NCBI GenBank assembly: GCA_012518765.1
Contig: JAAYRN010000295.1
Coordinates: forward strand, 1 to 15,201
Source of the DNA: Bacteroidales bacterium
GTDB taxonomy: Bacteria; Bacteroidota; Bacteroidia; Bacteroidales; WCHB1-69
Direction of reading: 5' to 3'
Length of the DNA stretch: 15,201 nucleotides
Position numbers and translations under genes: made by a program. The notes under the pieces are model-generated. The model made no database searches. It saw only the letters and a program-made list of their open reading frames with translations, and was not told the DNA's origin. Shown here piece after piece: positions 7,620 through 13,943 of the stretch. Position 1 is the first letter of the stretch. Each line of letters opens with the position of its first letter.

Positions 7620-8300
7620 ATGACAATAGAGGAATTTACATATAAGTTTAAAGAAATTAAAGAATTGGGATTTATTCCAACTAAAAGAAAGGGACCAACA
7701 GGTATTGGCTATACCCTCGAAACACTTTTAGGTATTATTGAAAATAATGAAGCCCATCCTGATATTGAGGGTGCTGAGTTAAAGGCACACAGAACTAAAG
7801 GAAATAGCATGATAACTCTTTTTACTTTTAATAACAAAGTTTGGCAAATGCCACCATTAGAAGCTGTAAAAAAGTATGGAAGTTTAGATAAAACTGGTAG
7901 ACAGGGGCTTTATTACACAATGTCACTTAAACCAAATAGTGCAGGACTATTTCTTGATGTACAAAAAACAAACATTTCTGTTCGTCATATTACTGGCGAA
8001 ATTGTAGCTACTTGGCAATTACAAACTTTGGCTGACCGTTTTATACAAAAGCTACCAGCATTAATTTTCGTCTCAACATTTACAGAAGAGCGTGATGGTA
8101 TAGAATACTTTCATTTTTATCGAGCTCAATTAATGCAAGGAACTTCTCCTAACTTATTAGCCGATCAATTTCGTGCCGAAAATATTTTAGTTGATTTACG
8201 TTTACATGATAAAGGAACAAGGGCACGAAATCACGGTACAGGTTTCCGAACATATGAAGATAAACTGCCTTTACTTTTCAATAATATTAAAGATTTATAG
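7620..8300 (+). CDS. Type II restriction endonuclease, MvaI/BcnI family
   Basis: The 226-residue protein should cut unmethylated DNA as a PD-(D/E)XK nuclease. The family hallmarks are clear: GPTGIGYTLETLLGI at residues 25-39, then PDIEGAELKAHR with the presumed catalytic Asp48, Glu53 and Lys55 (D-x4-E-x-K), then TLFTFN. A conserved C-terminal RNHGTGFR element is at 203-210. The length matches the small monomeric members of this family. MvaI recognises CCWGG and BcnI CCSGG, so this enzyme may recognise a CCNGG-type site; that is inference from family and cannot be fixed from sequence alone. The gene precedes its methyltransferase by 3 nt in the same orientation, an operon with the nuclease first. 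No controller (C) gene is present. All key residues are intact, so it is likely active. Confidence 0.9.
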   Translation: MTIEEFTYKFKEIKELGFIPTKRKGPTGIGYTLETLLGIIENNEAHPDIEGAELKAHRTKGNSMITLFTFNNKVWQMPPLEAVKKYGSLDKTGRQGLYYTMSLKPNSAGLFLDVQKTNISVRHITGEIVATWQLQTLADRFIQKLPALIFVSTFTEERDGIEYFHFYRAQLMQGTSPNLLADQFRAENILVDLRLHDKGTRARNHGTGFRTYEDKLPLLFNNIKDL

Positions 8301-8303
8301 ATT

Positions 8304-9539
8304 ATGTATCAAGTTATTAGAAATAAAAAATACGATTTCATGGGTCAATCTTATGCCAGTATTTATCCAAATTTACATAAGTATCCAGCAACTATGTTGC
8401 CACAAATTGGTATTGAGGTTTTAAACGAATTGAATGTGAAAAGCGGAAGGCTTCTTGATCCTTATTGTGGTTCAGGTTCTTCGTTTGCAAGCGGATTAGA
8501 GTGTGGTTTGACAGAGATGTATGGTTATGATATTAATCCTTTGGCCGTTTTAATTTCGAAAGCAAGATTTACAAAAATATCAATAAATAAAATAATTGAA
8601 ACAAAAAAAGAATTAAGAAGTAATATCTACGAATTCCTAAAAGATGAAACTAATATAGAAAAGTTAAAACGTCCACAGATTACCAACATTGACTATTGGT
8701 TTTCAAAAGAAGTAACCAATGACTTAACAATTATCAAGTATTGTATTGAACAAATTCAAGACAAAAATATTCGTCGTTTCTTTTTAATTCCATTTTCAGA
8801 AACCGTACGTGAATGTTCTTATACTCGCAATAATGAGTTTAAATTGTTTCGTATGAAATCCGAGGATATTCTTAATTTCAATCCCGATGCAATAGGTGTT
8901 TATTTTAAAAAGTTAGAAGATGCTATCTTCTTGTACAGTAATTTTTATTTTCCAAAATTAGATAAAAATATAAATGTGAATGTACAATACTCTACATTTC
9001 AATCACAAAATGAATATTTTGACATCGTTTTAACAAGTCCTCCTTATGGAGATAGCAGAACAACCGTTGCCTATGGGCAATTTTCTACACTTTCAAACGA
9101 ATGGCTTGGTATTAATTATGCACGAAAAATTGATGGAATGTTGATGGGAGGCGTAAAATCAAAACAGAATATTCAAAATGGAATTATAGCTGACTACATT
9201 TCTGAAATCAGCAAAATTGATAATAAACGTTCTTTGGATGTTTCAGCATTTTATAATGATTTGGATTTATCTATAAAAGAAGTTGCAAAAAGTATTCGTA
9301 AAGGTGGAAAATCAATCTATATTGTAGGAAATCGGACTGTAAAAAATGTAAAATTACCAACAGATCAGTTCGTTGCTGAAAAATTTGAAGAGAACGGTTT
9401 TAAACATTTAATTACTTACAAGCGTGCTTTAAGCAACAAATCTATGCCAAGAAAAAACTCCCCGACAAATGTAACAGGGAGGACAGTTAGCACAATGCTG
9501 TGGGAATATATTGTTATGTGTGAAAAGATAACAGTATAA
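8304..9539 (+). CDS. Site-specific DNA methyltransferase of the restriction-modification pair (TSPPY type)
   Basis: This SAM-dependent amino-methyltransferase (N4-cytosine or N6-adenine) presumably protects the sites cut by the upstream endonuclease. The 411-residue protein has motif I LLDPYCGSGSS at residues 50-60 (SAM binding), motif II GYDINPLA at 74-81, and catalytic motif IV LTSPPYGDS at 243-251. An SPPY rather than DPPY/NPPY form favours N4-cytosine methylation, which agrees with the m4C enzymes known for MvaI and BcnI. Motif I precedes motif IV with about 180 residues between, an alpha-type order in which that middle segment would hold the target-recognition region. The C-terminal part has RKGGKSIYIVGNRTV (332-346), likely a later core strand. 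There is no Shine-Dalgarno; the start is 3 nt after the endonuclease stop, suggesting coupled translation. The gene ends 144 nt from the convergent rpsA. Confidence 0.9.
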   Translation: MYQVIRNKKYDFMGQSYASIYPNLHKYPATMLPQIGIEVLNELNVKSGRLLDPYCGSGSSFASGLECGLTEMYGYDINPLAVLISKARFTKISINKIIETKKELRSNIYEFLKDETNIEKLKRPQITNIDYWFSKEVTNDLTIIKYCIEQIQDKNIRRFFLIPFSETVRECSYTRNNEFKLFRMKSEDILNFNPDAIGVYFKKLEDAIFLYSNFYFPKLDKNINVNVQYSTFQSQNEYFDIVLTSPPYGDSRTTVAYGQFSTLSNEWLGINYARKIDGMLMGGVKSKQNIQNGIIADYISEISKIDNKRSLDVSAFYNDLDLSIKEVAKSIRKGGKSIYIVGNRTVKNVKLPTDQFVAEKFEENGFKHLITYKRALSNKSMPRKNSPTNVTGRTVSTMLWEYIVMCEKITV

Positions 9540-9624
9540 AAACTAAATTACAGCAAGCCTCTGAATATTATTATCCTTATTTTTCGTCAAGCTTTTAAAC
9601 TCCTTACAAAAACACTTTTCCAAT

Positions 9625-9658
9625 AAAAAAAGAGAGTATCGTTTTGCAATACTCTCTT
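9625..9658 (-). terminator. Rho-independent terminator of rpsA
   Basis: AAGAGAGTAT (9630-9639) and ATACTCTCTT (9649-9658) form a perfect 10-bp stem with a 9-nt loop. On the minus strand it is followed by a run of seven T (A residues at 9625-9631 on plus). It lies 25 nt past the rpsA stop. On the plus strand the following bases are not T-rich, so it serves rpsA first; it could still slow plus-strand transcripts from the restriction-modification genes. Confidence 0.9.
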
Positions 9659-9683
9659 GATTTATAGATATTAAAACAGACTT

Positions 9684-12005
9684 TTATTCTGTTTCTTTTT
9701 TCTCTTCTTCGGTGGTTTCCTCAGCTTTTTTAGTTGTTTTTTTAGCCTTAGGTTTTTCTTCTACTTCGGTAGCTTCTTCTTTTACTTCAGCCTTTTCTGT
9801 TTCTTCTGCTTTCTTTGTTTTCTTGGCTTTGGTTTCCTTTACTTCTTCTACTTTGTCTACTTCGGTAGTTACTTCTTTTTCAGCTTTTTTAGTTGTTTTC
9901 TTAGCTTTAGGTTTTTCTTCCACTTCAGCAGTTTCTTCCGATTCTACTTCTGCTTTTTTCTCTTCTTTCTTTTCTACTTCTTCCTCTTTCTTTGCTTCTT
10001 TGGCTTCTTTTTCCTCTTTGGCTTTTTTAGCTTTCTTTTCTTCTTCTTTTTCGCTTTGTTTTAAGTCAGCTTTTAAGTTAATAAGAGCGTCTAAATCGCC
10101 TAAGGTAGAGCGTTCTATGCTACTTGCCATTTGTTTGGCTATTCTCGATGATTCTTTAGCTTTCTTTTGATCTTCGGTGCTTTTACGTTCTTTTTCAGCG
10201 TCTAATTCATCTTGCCAAATGCGTGAGTGAGATAAAACAATTTTCTTATTTTCTTTTGAAAATTCAACTACTTTAAATTCGGCAGTTTCGCCCATTTTTA
10301 TGCTTGTGTTATCTTCTCTGAGCAATCCTTTGTTAAAAGCAAATCCTTCAACACCTTGTAAGCTAATAATCATTCCTTTATCATTTTGACCTACTACGGT
10401 GCCTTCTTGTACACTTCCTACATTATATATAGTTTCGAATACATCCCATGGATTTTCTTCCAATTGCTTATGTCCTAAGCTCAAACGTCTATTTTCTATA
10501 TCCATTTCAAGGATAACTACTTCTATGGAGTCTCCTATTTTGGTAAATTCAGCGGGATGTTTGATTTTTTTCGACCATGATAAGTCAGAAATATGGATTA
10601 AGCCGTCTATTCCTTCTTCAAGTTCTACAAAGATTCCAAAGGTTGTAAAATTGCGTACGGTAGCGGTATGTTTTGAACCTACTGCATATTTTTCGGTAAT
10701 ATTGCTCCATGGGTCTGGAATTAATTGTTTGATTCCCAACGACATTTTACGTTCTTCACGGTCTAATGTAAGTATAGCAGCCTCTACGGTATCGCCTATG
10801 CTTAAAAAGTCGTGTGCTGTACGTAGGTGTTGCGACCAAGACATTTCAGATACGTGTAATAAACCTTCTACTCCGGGGTGAATTTCGATAAATGCACCGT
10901 AATCAGCTACTACTACTACTTTACCTGTAATCTTATCGCCAACGTCTAATTTAGCGTCTAACGAATCCCATGGATGAGGAGTTAATTGTTTTAATCCTAA
11001 AGCAATACGTTTTTTATCTTTATCAAAATCAAGTATAACTACATTGATTTTTTCGTCTAATTGTATTACTTCTTCGGGGTGGTTGATGCGTCCCCACGAT
11101 AGGTCGGTTATGTGTATCAATCCGTCTACTCCGTTTAGGTCGATAAATGCACCGTAATTGGTTATGTTTTTCACAACACCTTCCAATACTTGTCCTTTTT
11201 CGAGACCGGCTATAATTTCAGCACGCTGGGCTTCCATTTCAAGTTCAATCAGAGCTTTGTGTGAAACTACTACGTTTTTAAACTCTTGATTTATTTTTAC
11301 TATTTTGAAATCCATTGTTTTGTCTACAAAAACGTCATAGTCGCGTATGGGTTTTACGTCAATTTGCGAACCGGGTAAAAATGCCTCAATACCAAATATT
11401 TCGACAATGAGTCCACCTTTGGTTTTCGATTTGATATAACCATTGATTACTTCGCCGTCTTCGTAAGCCTTGTTTACACGATTCCATGCTTGTAGTAAGA
11501 GAGCTTTTTTGTGCGATAAAACTAATTGACCTGTAGCATCTTCTTGTTTTTCAATGTATACTTCAATTACGTCACCGGTTTTTAAATTCGGATTGTGGCG
11601 TAATTCATTAGCAGGTATAATTCCATCTGACTTATAGCCAATGTTAACCACAATTTCTCGGGGAGTAATAGCTACTACCGTTCCATCGACAACTTCTTGT
11701 TCGATAATCGATTTAAATGATTGACTATAAAGCTCCTCTAATTTTGCCTGTTCTTCTTCGGTATATATTTGCTTGTCTTTACCAATTTCATCCCAATTAA
11801 AATCTTCCAAACTTTGGGTCATATCTTGAGCTTGGGTTTCGTTTTTTTCTTCTGTAACAGGTTTTTCAGTTACAGTTTCTTTTTCTTGATTTTCGACTTG
11901 ATTTACCGTTTCGGTTTGTTCTTCTTGTGGAGTTTCTACTTCTGTTTGTTCTTGTTTTTCTTCGTTTGGTTCAACGTTTTCAGCATTTTTAATTTCTTCT
12001 GCCAT
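9684..12005 (-). CDS. rpsA: 30S ribosomal protein S1 with long charged N- and C-terminal extensions
   Basis: S1 binds mRNA on the 30S platform and helps translation start on mRNAs without a Shine-Dalgarno. The 773-residue protein carries six S1 (OB-fold) repeats at about 104-165, 184-250, 271-338, 356-425, 442-512 and 530-595, with the linker pattern HPWDSL, DPWSNI, NPWDVF between repeats 3 to 6. Repeats 3-5 show the strongest RNA-binding form (NYGAFIDL, DYGAFIEI, TFGIFVEL). It is much longer than the roughly 590-600 residues usual for Bacteroides S1: residues 1-65 are a Glu/Gln/Thr-rich acidic tail and residues 650-773 a Lys/Glu/Ala-rich, presumably disordered tail. The latter contains an exact 16-residue duplication (694-709 and 747-762). 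It is transcribed alone, with a promoter candidate at 12108-12115 and a terminator at 9625-9658. No Shine-Dalgarno is present. Confidence 0.96.
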   Translation of the reverse strand: MAEEIKNAENVEPNEEKQEQTEVETPQEEQTETVNQVENQEKETVTEKPVTEEKNETQAQDMTQSLEDFNWDEIGKDKQIYTEEEQAKLEELYSQSFKSIIEQEVVDGTVVAITPREIVVNIGYKSDGIIPANELRHNPNLKTGDVIEVYIEKQEDATGQLVLSHKKALLLQAWNRVNKAYEDGEVINGYIKSKTKGGLIVEIFGIEAFLPGSQIDVKPIRDYDVFVDKTMDFKIVKINQEFKNVVVSHKALIELEMEAQRAEIIAGLEKGQVLEGVVKNITNYGAFIDLNGVDGLIHITDLSWGRINHPEEVIQLDEKINVVILDFDKDKKRIALGLKQLTPHPWDSLDAKLDVGDKITGKVVVVADYGAFIEIHPGVEGLLHVSEMSWSQHLRTAHDFLSIGDTVEAAILTLDREERKMSLGIKQLIPDPWSNITEKYAVGSKHTATVRNFTTFGIFVELEEGIDGLIHISDLSWSKKIKHPAEFTKIGDSIEVVILEMDIENRRLSLGHKQLEENPWDVFETIYNVGSVQEGTVVGQNDKGMIISLQGVEGFAFNKGLLREDNTSIKMGETAEFKVVEFSKENKKIVLSHSRIWQDELDAEKERKSTEDQKKAKESSRIAKQMASSIERSTLGDLDALINLKADLKQSEKEEEKKAKKAKEEKEAKEAKKEEEVEKKEEKKAEVESEETAEVEEKPKAKKTTKKAEKEVTTEVDKVEEVKETKAKKTKKAEETEKAEVKEEATEVEEKPKAKKTTKKAEETTEEEKKETE
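9721..9926 (-). repeat. Direct repeat inside the S1 C-terminal tail
   Basis: Two copies of about 47 bp (9721-9767 and 9880-9926), differing at only a few positions, lie 159 bp (53 codons) apart. Both encode the same 16 residues beginning EVEEKPKAKK. The in-frame offset and near identity point to a fairly recent duplication, making this a spot for length variation between strains. Confidence 0.75.
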
Positions 12006-12020
12006 TATCTAAAATTTTTA

Positions 12021-12036
12021 TGTGATTAGAATCACA
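12021..12036. promoter_or_regulatory. Perfect TGTGA-N6-TCACA palindrome in the rpsA leader
   Basis: The 16 bp TGTGATTAGAATCACA fits the CRP/FNR-family half-site pattern exactly, with symmetric flanks inside the spacer (7+7 bp). It ends 15 nt before the rpsA start codon on the minus strand and lies about 70 nt downstream of the proposed -7 box, so a bound protein would act as a roadblock. As RNA the same bases give a 6-bp stem with a four-base loop close to the start codon, so the signal could act at either level. Confidence 0.45.
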
Positions 12037-12075
12037 ATCTAAAGTGTTAATAATTATAAGGTTAACTGTACTTCG

Positions 12076-12103
12076 CCGTTTCAAAGAGCCTTTTTTAAAA
12101 CGG
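12076..12103 (-). promoter_or_regulatory. Possible hairpin at the 5' end of the rpsA mRNA
   Basis: CCGTTT (12076-12081) and AAACGG (12098-12103) are complementary, and between them AAAG/CTTT can pair around a three-base loop. With a start site expected just after the -7 box at 12108, this stem would sit at or near the very 5' end of the rpsA transcript. It could stabilise the mRNA or regulate translation. Fold only; no homology support. Confidence 0.3.
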
Positions 12104-12107
12104 AGTG

Positions 12108-12115
12108 CAAATGTA
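12108..12115 (-). promoter_or_regulatory. Candidate -7 box of the rpsA promoter
   Basis: On the minus strand the bases read TACATTTG, a perfect TAnnTTTG. No well-spaced -33 TTTG was found. It implies an rpsA leader of about 95-100 nt. Confidence 0.5.
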
Positions 12116-12232
12116 TACATTTATTCAATATGAAATAGAGGCTATATGTAGTTTTATTAAAATAAATATAATTGTTTGGAATTTTTACAACTTACAACAT
12201 GTAAGTAGTTGAATATCATGGTTTTTTAAATA

Positions 12233-12264
12233 AAAAAAAGAGGTTCTTAATAACCTCTTTTTTT
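12233..12264. terminator. Terminator at the end of the rpsU-xerC-hpf operon (bidirectional form)
   Basis: GAGGTT (12240-12245) pairs with AACCTC (12252-12257) around a 6-nt loop. The stem is flanked by a run of eight A on the left (12232-12239) and seven T on the right, so it works in both directions. On the minus strand it follows hpf by 28 nt. The remaining spacer up to 12130 has another 5-6 bp inverted repeat at 12188-12211 with no assigned role. Confidence 0.88.
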
Positions 12265-12291
12265 GCATTACATTTTTTGTCAGATGTTTAC

Positions 12292-12645
12292 TTATTCTTC
12301 ATCTGTCGGAGTAATGGTATTATCAAAGTTTTTAATTTCTTTCATTTTTCGGCTGGTTGCCTTGTTTTTGGTTTTGTCCAATTGTTTTTGCAAGGCATCT
12401 ATGGCAAGCATAGTAGCTTCTTCAAATGTTTTGCTTTGTTTGCTTGCTAACAAGTCATTCCCTTTGATTCTTAGCCTGATTTCGGCTATTTTATTTTCGG
12501 GTGTATCTACATTATCTAATTTTAGGGTTACGTCTCCTCGCATTATTCCTTCGTGGAGTTTTCCTACTTTTTGTAATTTTTTATCAATAAAATCCTCTAA
12601 TCCTCGGTCGGTTTTAAAGTGTATTGATTTAATGTTAATATTCAT
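12292..12645 (-). CDS. hpf: Ribosome hibernation promoting factor (HPF/RaiA family, short form)
   Basis: HPF binds the 30S decoding region and stalls idle ribosomes in stationary phase or stress. The 117-residue protein has the family's beta-alpha-beta-beta-beta-alpha layout: MNINIKSIHF strand, a helix GLEDFIDKKLQKVGKL at 15-30, strands DVTLKLDNV and KIAEIRLRIKGNDL, then the helix TFEEATMLAIDALQKQLDKTKNK at 73-95. It lacks the C-terminal dimerisation domain of long HPF, so it is the short form, with a 20-residue acidic tail instead. It is the last gene of rpsU-xerC-hpf, 14 nt after xerC. Its start is preceded by AAGGAGG at a spacing of about 6 nt, a near-perfect Shine-Dalgarno that no other gene in the window but rpsU approaches. 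Confidence 0.93.
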   Translation of the reverse strand: MNINIKSIHFKTDRGLEDFIDKKLQKVGKLHEGIMRGDVTLKLDNVDTPENKIAEIRLRIKGNDLLASKQSKTFEEATMLAIDALQKQLDKTKNKATSRKMKEIKNFDNTITPTDEE

Positions 12646-12650
12646 AATGA

Positions 12651-12657
12651 CCTCCTT
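12651..12657 (-). promoter_or_regulatory. Strong Shine-Dalgarno of hpf
   Basis: On the minus strand the xerC-hpf gap reads AGAAGGAGGTCATT before ATG, with AAGGAGG at 12651-12657. This is a near-complete complement of the 16S 3' end and unusual for Bacteroidota, whose genes mostly do without. Confidence 0.85.
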
Positions 12658-12659
12658 CT

Positions 12660-13550
12660 TTATGCCCTTGGGTGGGCTGTTTTATAAATTTCTTTTAATT
12701 TTCCGATAGATGTATGTGTATATATTTGAGTGGCAGCTAAATTACTGTGTCCCAACAACTCCTTTATAGCATTAATATCTGCCCCCTGATTCAATAAGTG
12801 AGTAGCAAAAGTATGACGAATTACATGCGGACTTTTTTGTTCTATGTTAGACACCATTTCTATATGCTTTTTTATGATTCTATATATATACATTGGGTAT
12901 AATTTGTTTCCTTTTTTATTAACAAAAACAAATGAGTTTTGTTGTAAGGGTTTTATATTTTTTTCGTAGTAGGTAAAATAATTTTTCAGACAGTTGTCTA
13001 AGTTAGGACCAAATGGGATGATGCGTTCTTTGTTTCCTTTTCCCATTATCCTTATATTTCTTTCTGAAAATTCAATGTCTTTATACTGCATGTTAATCAG
13101 TTCGCTCAAACGCACCCCCAAGGCATAAAAAGTTTCTATAATTGCTTTATTACGAGCTCCATCAAAGGTTTCAGGATATTCAACAACCGTAAGCAATGTC
13201 TCCATATCGCTTTCGTCTATAAAAGAAGGTAAGCGTTTCGATTGCTTGGGTGCAATAATTTTATCCATGGGATTTATATTTACGTATTTGTTTCGTAGTA
13301 AATATTTATAAAAAGTCTTTAGGGTAGAAATCTTTCGATTCACACTTCGCGTATTTTCACCTTTTTCTAATAAATAAAATATCCAAGAACGAATTTCCTG
13401 ATGGGTGGTTTTTTCTAATGAAGTGAGTTCTAAATCTTCTTTTAAAAATCTAACGAATTGATTTAAATCTGTTTGATAAGCCTTAACGGTATGAATCGAG
13501 AAGCGTTTTTCGTTTGTAATGTAATTTATAAAGCCGTTTATTTTGTCCAT
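12660..13550 (-). CDS. xerC: Tyrosine recombinase XerC/XerD family
   Basis: This site-specific recombinase probably resolves chromosome dimers at dif. The protein has 296 residues from ATG 13548-13550, the usual Xer length, with an N-terminal SAM-like DNA-binding domain (about 1-90; FSIHTVKAYQTDL..F, VNRKISTLKTFYKYL) and a catalytic domain (108-290). All catalytic residues are visible: Arg147 in GVRLSEL, Lys171 in MGKGNKER, His242 and Arg245 in HVIRHTFATHLL, His268 in LLGHSN, and nucleophile Tyr277 in QIYTH. An upstream in-frame ATG at 13581-13583 would add 11 residues (MILLKKYYFFF), but these are encoded by a terminator-like hairpin and T-run and do not match Xer N-termini, so the shorter start is preferred. 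It lies between rpsU and hpf, an arrangement common in Bacteroidota. It could equally be labelled XerD-like. Confidence 0.93.
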   Translation of the reverse strand: MDKINGFINYITNEKRFSIHTVKAYQTDLNQFVRFLKEDLELTSLEKTTHQEIRSWIFYLLEKGENTRSVNRKISTLKTFYKYLLRNKYVNINPMDKIIAPKQSKRLPSFIDESDMETLLTVVEYPETFDGARNKAIIETFYALGVRLSELINMQYKDIEFSERNIRIMGKGNKERIIPFGPNLDNCLKNYFTYYEKNIKPLQQNSFVFVNKKGNKLYPMYIYRIIKKHIEMVSNIEQKSPHVIRHTFATHLLNQGADINAIKELLGHSNLAATQIYTHTSIGKLKEIYKTAHPRA

Positions 13551-13583
13551 AAAAAAAAAGTAATACTTTTTCAAAAGTATCAC
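13551..13583 (-). terminator. Terminator-like hairpin between rpsU and xerC
   Basis: On the minus strand ATACTTTT-GA-AAAAGTAT is a perfect 8-bp inverted repeat. It extends outward through GTG/TAC with one G-U pair and then through A/T pairs, and ends in nine T (13551-13559) directly before the xerC ATG. This has the form of a Rho-independent terminator inside the operon and would give rpsU more message than xerC-hpf. The stem is AT-rich, so readthrough is likely. Confidence 0.6.
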
Positions 13584-13617
13584 TTTTTTGAATATAAAGC
13601 AATAATTTTATAAAAAA

Positions 13618-13812
13618 TTATTCGTCTCTTTGATCTTGCAATTTTTGGATGTAAATTGCTTTTTTCAATTGTTCGCGTCTTTTAACGGATTTTTTGGTGA
13701 ATTTTTGGCGTTCACGCAATTCTTTTATAACTCCTGTTTTGTCAAACTTTCTTTTTAACTTTCTTAATGCTCTTTCCACATTTTCACCTTCTTTAATCGG
13801 AACAATGATCAT
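13618..13812 (-). CDS. rpsU: 30S ribosomal protein bS21
   Basis: bS21 is a small basic protein of the 30S platform next to the 16S rRNA 3' end. The protein has 64 residues with the family start MIIVPIKEGENVERALRKLKRKFDKTG and the basic helical second half (RQKFTKKSVKRREQLKKAIYIQKLQ). In Bacteroidota, bS21 together with bS18 and bS6 has been shown to hold the anti-Shine-Dalgarno away from mRNA (established for Flavobacterium johnsoniae). Consistent with autoregulation, this gene has a Shine-Dalgarno-like GAGGT 7 nt before its ATG. It is the first gene of rpsU-xerC-hpf behind a TATCTTTG -7 box at 13861-13868. A terminator-like hairpin follows 35 nt after the stop. Confidence 0.96.
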   Translation of the reverse strand: MIIVPIKEGENVERALRKLKRKFDKTGVIKELRERQKFTKKSVKRREQLKKAIYIQKLQDQRDE

Positions 13813-13819
13813 AAAATAT

Positions 13820-13824
13820 ACCTC
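13820..13824 (-). promoter_or_regulatory. Shine-Dalgarno of rpsU
   Basis: On the minus strand AAAAGAGGTATATTTT precedes the ATG; GAGGT at 13820-13824 pairs with the 16S anti-Shine-Dalgarno at normal spacing. It is weaker than the one of hpf, but absent from the leaders of most other genes here. Confidence 0.6.
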
Positions 13825-13860
13825 TTTTCTTTGTTATTAATAATGATTTTTTTCGAGTTG

Positions 13861-13887
13861 CAAAGATATAAAAAATAACAATACAAA
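13861..13887 (-). promoter_or_regulatory. Candidate promoter of rpsU-xerC-hpf
   Basis: On the minus strand TATCTTTG (13861-13868) is a perfect TAnnTTTG -7 box, with TTTG at 13884-13887 upstream. The 15-nt spacer is shorter than usual, so the -33 assignment is less sure. The -7 box lies about 50 nt before the rpsU start. Confidence 0.55.
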
Positions 13888-13943
13888 TGATGTGTTTTTT
13901 TTGTGAAAAGTGAATTTATTCTATCTCCTTTATAATAAGTATA

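Noticed and set aside
9712..10170. Long open frame on the plus strand over the S1 tail
   Set aside because: It is the antisense of Lys/Glu codons, giving a Ser/Phe/Ala-rich low-complexity product with no initiation signal or homology.
12006..12291. tRNA or other structural RNA between rpsA and hpf
   Set aside because: Only the rpsA leader elements, a terminator and a short inverted repeat were found; no T-loop motif or cloverleaf is visible.
13551..13583. Earlier in-frame start for xerC at 13581-13583
   Set aside because: The added residues MILLKKYYFFF are encoded by a terminator-like hairpin and a T-run, and Xer proteins begin with the DKINGFINYI-like helix that follows ATG 13548-13550.
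13925..13932. Shine-Dalgarno-like AAAGGAGA on the minus strand between lptB and rpsU
   Set aside because: No start codon at a suitable distance follows and no open frame is present; it lies just after the lptB stop, before the rpsU promoter.
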